Both the position numbers and the translations under genes were made by a program. From assembly GCA_002686955.1 (NCBI GenBank), contig NYZA01000231.1:1-8343 (forward strand): DNA of 8,343 nucleotides, in the 5' to 3' direction. Source of the DNA: Gemmatimonadota bacterium. Lineage in GTDB: Bacteria > GCA-2686955. Shown in pieces: positions 1-7,193 of this stretch (position 1 is its first letter; every line of letters begins with the position of its first letter). The notes beneath the pieces were generated by a model, which did not search any database, was not told the origin of the DNA, and was given only the letters and a program-made list of their open reading frames with translations.

Positions 1-1014
1 CGCCTCGTCGACCCCGGGGCCGAACATCTGGCGCAAGTACGGCCTCGGTGCCCACCGCGGCGGGATGTAGTAGGCGTTCGGTTGCGTTCCGAGCTGCGGA
101 TAGAGCGGCAAGGCGACCTTCGCGACGTGCACCATGTAGTAGAGTGGGTGTTGTCGGTCCTCGACCCAGGTACCGTTCTCGCCGATCTCAACCAGGCCCT
201 GCAGTCGAATCTGACCGATACAGGAAGCCATGCAGCGCGTCTCCATCGGTCGACCGTCCCCCTCGGGGTCTTTTCCCTCGACGCGAGGGTAGCAAGCGAT
301 GCATTTTTCCGTCGTTCGCGTGTTGCCACGATAGATGCTCTTCTTGTAGGGGCAGGCTTCGACACATTTTCGGTAGCCACGGCACTGCTCCTGATCGATC
401 AGAACGATGCCGTCCTCCGGCCGCTTGTAGATCGCCTTTCGAGGACATGCGGCGAGGCATGCTGGATAGCTGCAGTGGTTGCAGATTCGCGCGAGGTAAT
501 AGAACCAAGTCTTGTGCACCGGTAGCTCGGCACCCTCTGCATGCAGCTCGCCGCGCTTCCCCGGCGGCCCCACGGGGTTGTCTTCCCAGATGTTCGGCAG
601 GTTCCACTCTTCGTCGGTGGGCAAGTAGCCGAGCGCTCGCGCGCTCTCCGGCTTCAACTCGGAGCTCGCCTCGAAGATCGTCTTCCCTTCATAAGTGCCG
701 TATGGGCCGGCCTCCGAAGGACCCGCCCCCCATACCTGCCCGCCCGGATTCGCGTCTTCGAGCATCTGCAGGATCTTCATGTCCCACGATTGAGGGTAGC
801 CGCCGTACGGCTTCGTCTCGACGTTCGCCCACCACATATGCTCCTGACCCTTGTTGAAGGTCCATGTGGATTTGCAGGCCATGGTGCAGGTCTGGCATGC
901 GAGGCAACGGTTGATGTTGAAAACGAAGGCGAACTGTCGTTTTGGGTATGCGCCTCGATAGGGGTACGACATCTTGCGACCGAGATGCCAGTTGTGCACG
1001 CTCTCGTTTGCCAT
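1..1014 (-). CDS. nxrB: NXR/NAR-type iron-sulfur (beta) subunit, 3' end cut by window
   Basis: Four-cluster Fe-S electron-transfer subunit of a type II DMSO-reductase-family enzyme. It passes electrons between the catalytic subunit and the heme subunit. The frame is open for 338 codons from the ATG at 1014 to the window edge. The family is usually about 430 residues, so roughly the last 90 are missing. Cysteine groups seen: C37-x2-C40-x2-C43-x3-C47; C178, C181, C186, C190; C211-x5-C217-x3-C221; C238, C241; C261, C265. In the third group the usual second Cys is Tyr214 (CRGYRKC). NarH has Trp there and binds a 3Fe-4S cluster, so one 3Fe-4S plus three 4Fe-4S is expected. Stretches such as NINRCLACQTC, AACPRKAIYKRPEDGIVLID and YYIPPR match remembered Nitrospira NxrB. 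There is no signal peptide; it is probably carried across by the Tat signal of the alpha subunit. The start is fixed by AAGGAG five bases upstream, overlapping the end of the preceding small gene. Confidence 0.9.
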   Translation of the reverse strand, partial: MANESVHNWHLGRKMSYPYRGAYPKRQFAFVFNINRCLACQTCTMACKSTWTFNKGQEHMWWANVETKPYGGYPQSWDMKILQMLEDANPGGQVWGAGPSEAGPYGTYEGKTIFEASSELKPESARALGYLPTDEEWNLPNIWEDNPVGPPGKRGELHAEGAELPVHKTWFYYLARICNHCSYPACLAACPRKAIYKRPEDGIVLIDQEQCRGYRKCVEACPYKKSIYRGNTRTTEKCIACYPRVEGKDPEGDGRPMETRCMASCIGQIRLQGLVEIGENGTWVEDRQHPLYYMVHVAKVALPLYPQLGTQPNAYYIPPRWAPRPYLRQMFGPGVDEA

Positions 1015-1016
1015 GA

Positions 1017-1340
1017 CTACTCCTTTTCGGCGCCGCTCTCGGAACGCCTGGAACCAAGGGGTTGTGCATCTCGCACGACGAAATGAACCCGACCCAAGGC
1101 TTGAACACATTCCTCGACGATCCGCAACACTTCCGTGTCGCCGAGGACCTTGTATGCACCGTGCGCCCCTGCGTAGTGAGGCCTGCGGAACAGGGCCATG
1201 ATGCTCTCCGCGTCATGCCCCATCCCGGCGAACTCCTCGGCGAAGGCCCATGCCATATCGGTCATCGAATCTCGCCCGACGTCGACCTGGACGCCCACCA
1301 ACGACATCGGATCGGTCGGGTCAGGATCATGGAAAGGCAT
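1017..1340 (-). CDS. Small unrecognised protein encoded between alpha and beta subunits
   Basis: 107 residues, family not recognised. The start ATG follows the alpha-subunit stop after one base, with GAAGG about seven bases upstream inside the end of that gene. Its stop lies two bases before the beta-subunit start, and the beta-subunit ribosome binding site overlaps its 3' end, so the gene is embedded and probably translationally coupled. The protein looks soluble, with no signal peptide or membrane segment. The N-terminus is Asp/Pro-rich. The middle (about residues 24-85) appears mostly helical, with a run of aromatic and acidic residues (MAWAFAEEF, residues 29-37) and the motif ALFRRPHYAGAHGAY (49-63). 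The tail is charged and Ser/Glu-rich. There is a single Cys (78). The position suggests a subunit-specific assembly factor or small accessory subunit. It does not look like a full TorD/NarJ chaperone, which is about twice as long. Function is inference only; that it is a real gene is well supported by its spacing. Confidence 0.75.
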   Translation of the reverse strand: MPFHDPDPTDPMSLVGVQVDVGRDSMTDMAWAFAEEFAGMGHDAESIMALFRRPHYAGAHGAYKVLGDTEVLRIVEECVQALGRVHFVVRDAQPLGSRRSESGAEKE

Positions 1341-1341
1341 A

Positions 1342-4300
1342 TCAGGCCTTCTTCACTTTCACGAGATCACCGAGGAGGTAGCGCTGCATGAACTCGCTCT
1401 CGTTGTCGGGTGTAAACCCCGTGGTGGCCGGCTTCCAACGGCCTTTGCCGCCCATACCACCGTCCTCCGCCTTGGTGATGCGCACCAAGGTCTCTTTCGG
1501 CACAGTATTGATGGCATGATTGTCCGCCTCCCCTCCGAACATGAAAGCCATGAAGACCTTCTTCTTGTGGAATAGGGAGTCGGTTTGGTGCATCGGCATG
1601 TGCCAGTTGCGCGTGATCGACTGTTGCGATCCGTAGCGCAGGTTGGCCTGGTAGCCGGTGTTCGCCGAGAGCGCACGGCCGTCGGGGCGGGTCTCGTGCG
1701 CTTTTACGCTCTTCTCCGTCGCGATATATGGTGCGTGTTTCATCATGACGATGCCGTAGGGATAGGCACGGTTGTACTTCACGCGGAGCATGCACCGTGA
1801 GACACGGTAGAAGGGGTCGCTCGGATTCGCGCCGATATAGGGCCTGTCGGCGGGATTGGCATCGATATAGACGTAGTCGCCGTCGTTGATCTTCATATCC
1901 TCCGCCGCTTGCGGGTTGATATGAAGCTGGTGTTCACCGACACATGGTGCTCGCCGGTCCAGACGGTACGGATCGCCGAAGTTTGAATCGTAGAGCATGT
2001 GCCAATCGACGTTCGACCACCCGCTGTGCACCCTGTGGCGCGTCTTCGGCGTCAAGCAGAAGAACTGGTACCCCTTTTTCCACAAGAAGTTCTCGGTCTT
2101 GAGGACCTCTTCCCAGGGCATTTTGATGTTGCGGATGGTGCGATCGTCCCAGTGCTCGGCGTCGGCCGGAATGCCGTAGTCGTCGGGCCGAATATAGGGA
2201 TTGGCGCTCACGATCACGTTCGGCAGGAACGGTGTGGCCTCCGGTCCTTCTCGATGCACGATGAAGTTCTCGCCGTAATCGATCGCCTCGTCGATGTCCG
2301 AATAGGCGTGCATCCGTCCCGTATCGGTGTGGAAGGGAATGCTGTCGTGTACTTGTTCGTAGAAAGGCACGCGCGGGTAGGTGCGGAAGAGCAGCAGAGC
2401 GCCGCCTGGAGGGCCGTACTTCCCGGCCATGATCTTGTCGAGATCGTAGCCGCGTGTTGTGGTGCAACTATCCAGGAGGCGCTGCACATAGACGCCGCGT
2501 TTCTCCGCGCTCGCGAATGCGAAGTGGTCTTTGTAGCGTGTGTCGTCGGTGGCATCTCCGAGCGCCCGCGCGATCCCAGCCAGGATGTCGAGATCATCCC
2601 GGCTGTCGAATATCGGAGGCACGCCGCCTTTCCAGATTTGGAGGAAGGGGTTGGAGCAGCTCGCCGTGACCTCCAGCCCCTCGAACTCGAGCCAACTGTT
2701 GGCCGGTAGCGCCAGATCCGAGTACTCGATACTGGCGGTCATCTGAATGTCTAGCGACACCAACATCTCGATCTTCGGGTTCACGTTCTTGATCATTTCG
2801 TACGCGTGCTTGGCGTTGTTGATCAAGTTGACGTTGTTGAAGATGATTGCCTTCGTTGGCGTCGGCATATGGGTTTCGCCCGTGAAGTTCTTCCGTCCGT
2901 ACTTCGGTGTATCGACGATGAGCGCCTTGTCGCCGTGATTCCAGTAGGCAGGCTCCTCGTCCTTGCAGGTCATCCGTGTTTTGATGTCTTTTCCGTCAAC
3001 GGTCGGATCGAGATTGGGCGCGAAAGGATCTTCACCGATCCACCCCTTGAACCCAGGTCCGGTCCAGGGTGATCCCTGGAAAATCGCCGCCTTGTAATTG
3101 CCTGCCCAGGTCTGAGATCCGGCGCCACGCTCGCCGATGTTTCCGGTCAACATCAGCGGCAGATACGAGGCTCGGTTCATCTCGGTGGCGTGGAACCAGT
3201 GGTTGATGCCCTCGCCCTGGTGAATCGCAACCGGCTTGATGGTCGCGATGTCCTCCGCCAACCGCAGAATCATCTCTTTGGGCGAGTTGGTGATCGCCGT
3301 CACGGTGTCGATATCGTAATCGGCCAAGTGGACCTTGTAGAGGCTCCAAAGTGTCGCGACCTGGATCGTCGAGCCATCCGCGAGCTGCAGCTCGAACTCT
3401 CCGTCCAGTGCGGGATCGATGCCGGCGCCGGTCATGGCGTCGCCGACCTGATCCCGGTTCATGGCCTTCGGGGAGTCGGTCCCAAGGTCCCAGCACACAT
3501 AGTCGCCGAGCTTTTCGTGCTGTTCGGTCTTGAAGCCCTGGATGCGCATCGAGGGCCCGTCTTTGGCGAGCGAGCTCTTGTAGTCGGCGAACAGCTCGTG
3601 TGCACGCAGTCTCTTCAGGTTGTCCTTTCTGACCAGGAGCGGAAAGTCGGTGAAGCGTTTGACGAAAGGTTCGTCGTACCAGCCGCGCTCCATCATGATC
3701 CGCGTGATGCAGAGGAAAAGCGCTGTGTCGGTCTGGGGGCGGATCGGAATCCAGTAATCCGCCTTGGTCGCCGGAGGACTGTACTCCGGTGCGATCACGA
3801 CGATCTTCGCTCCCCGTTCCATGCACTCGATGAACCAGTGGGAGTCCGGTAGCTTGTTCTCCACCAGGTTCTTGCCGTCCATGATGATCAGCTTGGAGGA
3901 ACGCAGATCGTTGAAGTCGCAGTCCGAGGTCTGCAGGCCGTGCACCCAGGGATGGCCGGGAGCCTGATCGCCGTGCCAGGTGTAGTTCGACCAGTTGCGC
4001 CCGCCCCTGGCCTGGTCCGGCGAAACTCCTCGGACCTTGGAGTCGAGTAGCGAGAGGGTGTTGTTGAGGCGGTACATACCGTACTTGCCGATGACGCCGA
4101 GCAGCCCCATGCCGCCACGCATCTTCACCGCGCGGGTGCCGGCTCCACCCATCGACTCGACCATCTCGGGCTGGTAGCCCTGATCGATGAGCCTCCTCTT
4201 CCCCGCAGCTCCGCTGTAGCGCTCCGCGATGCTGACCAGACATCCGGCGATCGCTCGAAATGCGTCGTCCCAGGAGATCTGGACGAACTCGTCCTCGCCT

Positions 4301-4788
4301 CTCTTCGTGAAATAGTAACGATCACGGAGCTCTGCAGTCAGCTCCGGGAACCCGGCATCGGCCCATGCCTTCCAACCCTTGCGCACGATCGGGTGGCGGA
4401 GCCGGTAGGGGCCGTACAGGACCCGGTGAAATGTGTAGCCTTTGGCACACTGCCGCGGGTTCCAGTTGACCGTGGCGTTGTTGCCGTAGGTGTCGGCGTA
4501 GGTCTGGTAGTCGTAGGTGGACCCCAGTCGGGTCACGATGCCGTTGCGCACGTAGGCGCGCACCCTACAGGCGTGGGTATCGTTCGGTGAGCAGACCCAA
4601 TCGAAGGTACTGTCGTAGCGGTACTGGTCGCGGTAGATCTGCTCCCAGTCAGTCTCGACCGCTCCAGCCAGAGGGTTCTGGTCTGGATCCGCCGCCGCGA
4701 GGACGCGCATGGGAAATGCGAGCCCAGTAACACCCGCGGAGGTTCCGACTCCGAACCATTGAAGGAAGGTACGCCTTGAGATGGCCAT
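1342..4788 (-). CDS. nxrA: Nitrite oxidoreductase/nitrate reductase-type molybdopterin catalytic (alpha) subunit
   Basis: Catalytic subunit of a type II DMSO-reductase-family enzyme with Mo-bis-MGD, probably interconverting nitrite and nitrate in the periplasm. The product is 1148-1149 residues, the usual NxrA length. Positions here count from the first ATG (4791). A twin-arginine signal SRRTFLQW (5-12) precedes a hydrophobic stretch and a cleavage region near LAAAD (31-35). The FS0 cluster ligands appear as C67-x3-D71-x3-C75-x39-C115; NarG has His/Cys/Cys/Cys. D275 in YTWHGD aligns with the NarG Mo-ligand Asp. RPQTDTALFL (351-360) and the QTWAGNYKAAIFQG region are typical of the family. The C-terminal molybdopterin-dinucleotide-binding domain covers roughly residues 950-1120. 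Two ATGs are adjacent; GAGGAG lies three bases before the first and six before the second, so the second (4788) is the likelier start. The stop is one base before the small gene. Perchlorate, selenate and ethylbenzene enzymes share the fold, but the motifs and the Nitrospira-like partner favour NXR. Reaction direction cannot be read from sequence. Confidence 0.88.
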   Translation of the reverse strand: MAISRRTFLQWFGVGTSAGVTGLAFPMRVLAAADPDQNPLAGAVETDWEQIYRDQYRYDSTFDWVCSPNDTHACRVRAYVRNGIVTRLGSTYDYQTYADTYGNNATVNWNPRQCAKGYTFHRVLYGPYRLRHPIVRKGWKAWADAGFPELTAELRDRYYFTKRGEDEFVQISWDDAFRAIAGCLVSIAERYSGAAGKRRLIDQGYQPEMVESMGGAGTRAVKMRGGMGLLGVIGKYGMYRLNNTLSLLDSKVRGVSPDQARGGRNWSNYTWHGDQAPGHPWVHGLQTSDCDFNDLRSSKLIIMDGKNLVENKLPDSHWFIECMERGAKIVVIAPEYSPPATKADYWIPIRPQTDTALFLCITRIMMERGWYDEPFVKRFTDFPLLVRKDNLKRLRAHELFADYKSSLAKDGPSMRIQGFKTEQHEKLGDYVCWDLGTDSPKAMNRDQVGDAMTGAGIDPALDGEFELQLADGSTIQVATLWSLYKVHLADYDIDTVTAITNSPKEMILRLAEDIATIKPVAIHQGEGINHWFHATEMNRASYLPLMLTGNIGERGAGSQTWAGNYKAAIFQGSPWTGPGFKGWIGEDPFAPNLDPTVDGKDIKTRMTCKDEEPAYWNHGDKALIVDTPKYGRKNFTGETHMPTPTKAIIFNNVNLINNAKHAYEMIKNVNPKIEMLVSLDIQMTASIEYSDLALPANSWLEFEGLEVTASCSNPFLQIWKGGVPPIFDSRDDLDILAGIARALGDATDDTRYKDHFAFASAEKRGVYVQRLLDSCTTTRGYDLDKIMAGKYGPPGGALLLFRTYPRVPFYEQVHDSIPFHTDTGRMHAYSDIDEAIDYGENFIVHREGPEATPFLPNVIVSANPYIRPDDYGIPADAEHWDDRTIRNIKMPWEEVLKTENFLWKKGYQFFCLTPKTRHRVHSGWSNVDWHMLYDSNFGDPYRLDRRAPCVGEHQLHINPQAAEDMKINDGDYVYIDANPADRPYIGANPSDPFYRVSRCMLRVKYNRAYPYGIVMMKHAPYIATEKSVKAHETRPDGRALSANTGYQANLRYGSQQSITRNWHMPMHQTDSLFHKKKVFMAFMFGGEADNHAINTVPKETLVRITKAEDGGMGGKGRWKPATTGFTPDNESEFMQRYLLGDLVKVKKA

Positions 4789-4794
4789 CATGGG

Positions 4795-4800
4795 CTCCTC
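4795..4800 (-). promoter_or_regulatory. Ribosome binding site for the catalytic subunit
   Basis: GAGGAG on the minus strand, followed by CCC and two consecutive ATG codons. Spacing is three bases to the first ATG and six to the second, which favours initiation at the second (4788). It lies in the 15-base gap after the stop of the heme subunit gene. Confidence 0.65.
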
Positions 4801-4806
4801 TAGTGG

Positions 4807-6426
4807 CTATTCGGCGAGGACGAAGTCCTGCCAGATCGTCACGGATTTCTTGCCGTCTCGGTCCCCCGCCGATCCGTTCCAGATCGCAAACGCCGCGGGG
4901 ACCTTTCGGCCGGGCTTCAGGTCCACTGCTTCCCTGCCCTTCCCCTTGAGCTCTCGGCGCAGCACGACTCGGTACGACCCGGTCTTGTAGACACCGGATG
5001 CCTCGACGGCCTGGTCCGCCATGGGGCGCGCCTTGAGCGTGCCGAAACCCTGTGCGCGCAGATCCTCCGCCGCGCTCCGGAGTGTGGGATCGGCAACGAT
5101 ATTTCCGGCTCCCCAGGCAGTGATGAAGGTGGCGTCGGCCTCGAGGGTCGCGGCGTGGCGCATCGGTTGCTCGTAGGGCGAGCGTTGGAGATTCGGGTAC
5201 GAGTCGATGCCGGTGTTGGGGTACTGGGTGTCGATGTCGTGGAAGCCCGCCAGGTCGGCCTGGCGATCCGACTTCCACATCCAGATATTGACGAAGTCGC
5301 CTTTGGTCCCCATGGCGAAGAAGGGGGGATCCTGCGTGGTAGCGAACTGCACCGCGGCCGCGTCCCGAAAATCTTGTGGCCTCACCGCCATTTCGTCGTG
5401 CGTTTCATCGGCCCATGCCAGGAGGATCGCCATGCTCTTTCCGTCGTGGGCGGCCTGGACCTTCACATACTCCGGTCGGCTGTAGCGCCACCAGAGCGGC
5501 ATGAGATGCAGCGTTGCGCCGGGTATGTCTCGCCAGGCGCCCGCATCCGGATGGTCCGGGAGCGTCTCGACTCGGGAACAGAGAAGCTCGATCCTTCTCA
5601 TCTCGGCTCGCTCGCGCAACTCGTCGCTCGAAAGCGAGCGCACGAAGTGGACGAGATCCCAGGCGTCGTCCCCGATCAAGTGGGGATGCGCCGGCATCGG
5701 TGTATCTGCGATGCCGCCGACAATCCGCCGGTAGATGCTCGCCGGGGACGGATCGCCTTTGAAAACGCCTGTCGTCAGGTCGCGCGGGCGGATCGGATAG
5801 CCCGATGCGTCCTCGAGTGTCTCGACCCGCGGACCATCGCCCTGACCGAAAGGTCCATGACACGATTCGCAATTCTGCGCGAAGTGCACGGCCCCCCGCG
5901 CGCGGCCCTCCCGTGTATCGGCCGGCTCGCGCGGAGCCTCGATAACCCCTTCCCCATCGTCGCCCTCTTCGAGATCGGGCGCTTTGCTGGGGGGAACCAA
6001 CAGCGGCCTCTTCGAAAGCGACTTTATGTAGTGGACCAGCGCCCACCGATCACTCTCCGGCAGATGTGCCCAGGAAGGCATGGCCGATCCAGGCATCCCC
6101 CGCGTAATTGTCGCGTACAGATCCTGATCGGTCGGCGTAGCGTCCCACGTCGATGTGATGCGGTAGCTCCCTCGTCGCAGATCGCGCGGTTTGGGGTAGA
6201 GGAGGTACGCAGCCTCCCCATCACCGCTGCCGTCGGATCCATGGCACGCCAAGCACTTGAGCGTGTAGAGCTCGGCGCCGCGCTGCAGGAGCGTTTTCGA
6301 CGGCGACCGAGGAGTGGGCGAAGCCAGGGCCGGCGCGGTCGCCAGCGCCACTGCGAGGAACCAGCCTTGGGCGCTCATGAACGGCGAAAGGGGCGTTCCA
6401 CTGTGATCCGCTCTGCAATCTGCCAT
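4807..6426 (-). CDS. nxrC: Diheme c plus heme b electron-transfer (gamma) subunit, NxrC/EbdC-like fusion
   Basis: Periplasmic heme subunit that would carry electrons between the Fe-S subunit and a soluble or membrane acceptor. It is 539 residues from the start chosen here. A hydrophobic segment (about 21-36, ending PALA-S) looks like a Sec signal peptide. The first cytochrome c domain has C58-L-A-C61-H62, with Met111 or Met116 (GMPGSAMP) as the likely sixth ligand. An acidic, low-complexity linker (about 150-175) leads to a second c domain with C186-E-S-C189-H190 and Met244 (DTPMP). Residues about 300-535 match the ethylbenzene-dehydrogenase gamma/heme b domain. NIWMWKSD carries Lys385, the expected axial Lys of heme b; Met309 is a tentative partner. 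An upstream ATG at 6516 gives 30 more residues but has no ribosome site. The ATG at 6426 has GGAGG eight bases before it. A third ATG (6378) would give a cleaner signal peptide but lacks a ribosome site. The stop lies 15 bases before the catalytic gene's first ATG. Confidence 0.87.
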   Translation of the reverse strand: MADCRADHSGTPLSPFMSAQGWFLAVALATAPALASPTPRSPSKTLLQRGAELYTLKCLACHGSDGSGDGEAAYLLYPKPRDLRRGSYRITSTWDATPTDQDLYATITRGMPGSAMPSWAHLPESDRWALVHYIKSLSKRPLLVPPSKAPDLEEGDDGEGVIEAPREPADTREGRARGAVHFAQNCESCHGPFGQGDGPRVETLEDASGYPIRPRDLTTGVFKGDPSPASIYRRIVGGIADTPMPAHPHLIGDDAWDLVHFVRSLSSDELRERAEMRRIELLCSRVETLPDHPDAGAWRDIPGATLHLMPLWWRYSRPEYVKVQAAHDGKSMAILLAWADETHDEMAVRPQDFRDAAAVQFATTQDPPFFAMGTKGDFVNIWMWKSDRQADLAGFHDIDTQYPNTGIDSYPNLQRSPYEQPMRHAATLEADATFITAWGAGNIVADPTLRSAAEDLRAQGFGTLKARPMADQAVEASGVYKTGSYRVVLRRELKGKGREAVDLKPGRKVPAAFAIWNGSAGDRDGKKSVTIWQDFVLAE

Positions 6427-6539
6427 GCGTTCTGCCTCCGAGTCTTCGCGGTAATCGGATGAGCACCGTAGCGTAGGAACTGCGCGGAGGCACGCCGCTG
6501 AAACGGTCGAATTCATGTAGCTGTAATTACGACAAGCGG
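6427..6539 (-). promoter_or_regulatory. Gap between regulator and enzyme operon, possible promoter/operator region
   Basis: This 113-base stretch is the only real intergenic space in the window, lying between the regulator stop (6540-6542) and the gamma-subunit start. It includes an 8-base perfect palindrome, GTAATTAC (6523-6530), in an AT-richer patch, and a repeated CGTAG (CGTAGCGTAG, 6467-6476). No convincing sigma-70 or sigma-54 promoter was found; the best -35/-10 pair (TTCCTA, 17 bases, GATTAC) matches only about half of each consensus. No hairpin with a T-run terminator was seen, so read-through from the regulator genes is possible. Operator function is inferred from position only. Confidence 0.35.
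6435..6439 (-). promoter_or_regulatory. Ribosome binding site deciding the gamma-subunit start
   Basis: GGAGG on the minus strand, eight bases upstream of the ATG at 6426. Neither the longer start (ATG at 6516) nor the shorter one (ATG at 6378) has a comparable site, so this motif is the main reason for the start chosen. Confidence 0.6.
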
Positions 6540-7193
6540 CTACCCGACGACGTCGTTCTCAATCGCGAAACGGATGAGCTCGGCCGTGGACGAGAGCTCG
6601 AGCTTGCTCATCAGCCGGGTGCGATAAGTAGACGCGGTGCTCGGGCTGATGTTCAGAGACTCCGATGTTTGGCGCAGACTCATCCCGGAGCCCAGGAGGC
6701 GCAGAAGCTCGAATTCGCGGGCGGACAGAGCCTCCACACCTACGCGGTCTCGCCGTGGCCGCCGGAGTGAGTGGATCACTTTGTGCGAAACCTGCGGGGT
6801 CACGTAGACCTCATCTCGCCGAACCGATCGGATCGCCTCCAGCAGCTCTTCGACGGCGCTAGACTTGATGACATATCCGTGAGCGCCGGCCTCCAGCACG
6901 CGCACCGCATAATGGATGCTCTCATGGACGGTGAGAACGATGATCCGAGTCCGGGAGCGACTCCGCACGACCTGCTCGATCACCGGGAGCGCACCGCCAC
7001 CGGGGATGCTGTAATCGAGGACCAGCACATCCGGCTTCTGACTCACCAGGGTGGACAAGGCTCGAGGACTGTCGCCGGCCTGGCCCACGACCTCGATCCA
7101 CCCACAGCTGCACAGAAGCGTCGAAAGCGCCTCGCGCACTAGCGTGTGATCGTCCACGAGGACGACACGGACCTTCGGACGTTTGGCGGTCAC
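6540..7193 (-). CDS. NarL/FixJ-family response regulator
   Basis: 217-residue DNA-binding response regulator, the usual length for the NarL/FixJ/LuxR group. The receiver domain (about 8-122) has the acidic pair D14-D15, phospho-acceptor D60 in VLVLDYSIPGGG, T88 and K110 (GYVIK). A LuxR-type helix-turn-helix follows (about 156-213, starting LSAREFELLRLL, recognition helix near SPSTASTYRTRL). All phosphorylation-switch residues are present, so it should respond to the kinase encoded just upstream. It starts at a GTG that overlaps the kinase stop by four bases (GTGA), with GGAGG about ten bases upstream, indicating translational coupling. The enzyme genes begin 113 bases downstream on the same strand, so they are the most likely target. 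The family resemblance to NarL fits a nitrogen-oxide enzyme, but family membership alone does not show that the signal is nitrate or nitrite. Confidence 0.93.
   Translation of the reverse strand: MTAKRPKVRVVLVDDHTLVREALSTLLCSCGWIEVVGQAGDSPRALSTLVSQKPDVLVLDYSIPGGGALPVIEQVVRSRSRTRIIVLTVHESIHYAVRVLEAGAHGYVIKSSAVEELLEAIRSVRRDEVYVTPQVSHKVIHSLRRPRRDRVGVEALSAREFELLRLLGSGMSLRQTSESLNISPSTASTYRTRLMSKLELSSTAELIRFAIENDVVG

Noticed and set aside
48-857. Long plus-strand open frame of 269 codons opposite the beta subunit
   Set aside because: It is antisense to a clearly conserved Fe-S protein, is rich in Arg/Ser/Pro as expected for a shadow frame in G+C-rich DNA, and shows no recognisable domain.
1017-1340. 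Small gene as a TorD/NarJ-type chaperone
   Set aside because: It is about half the usual length and I could not see the chaperone family's characteristic motifs, so no function was assigned.
3032-4243. 403-codon minus-strand frame inside the catalytic gene
   Set aside because: It is out of frame with the conserved molybdoenzyme, is Arg/Gly-rich and has no family features; a shadow of the real gene.
1342-4788. Alternative identity as selenate, perchlorate, dimethylsulfide or ethylbenzene enzyme
   Set aside because: These share the fold and the Mo-ligand Asp, but the length, the FS0 pattern and the strongly Nitrospira-like beta subunit favour the NXR group. Not fully excluded without a tree.
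5155-6462. Long plus-strand open frame of 435 codons opposite the heme subunit
   Set aside because: The minus strand here encodes two CxxCH domains and a heme b domain. The plus frame has no motifs, and its length is explained by G+C-rich shadowing.
6427-6539. Sigma-54 promoter or intrinsic terminator between regulator and enzyme genes
   Set aside because: No GG/GC pair with the required spacing matches the sigma-54 consensus, and no stem-loop followed by a T-run was found.
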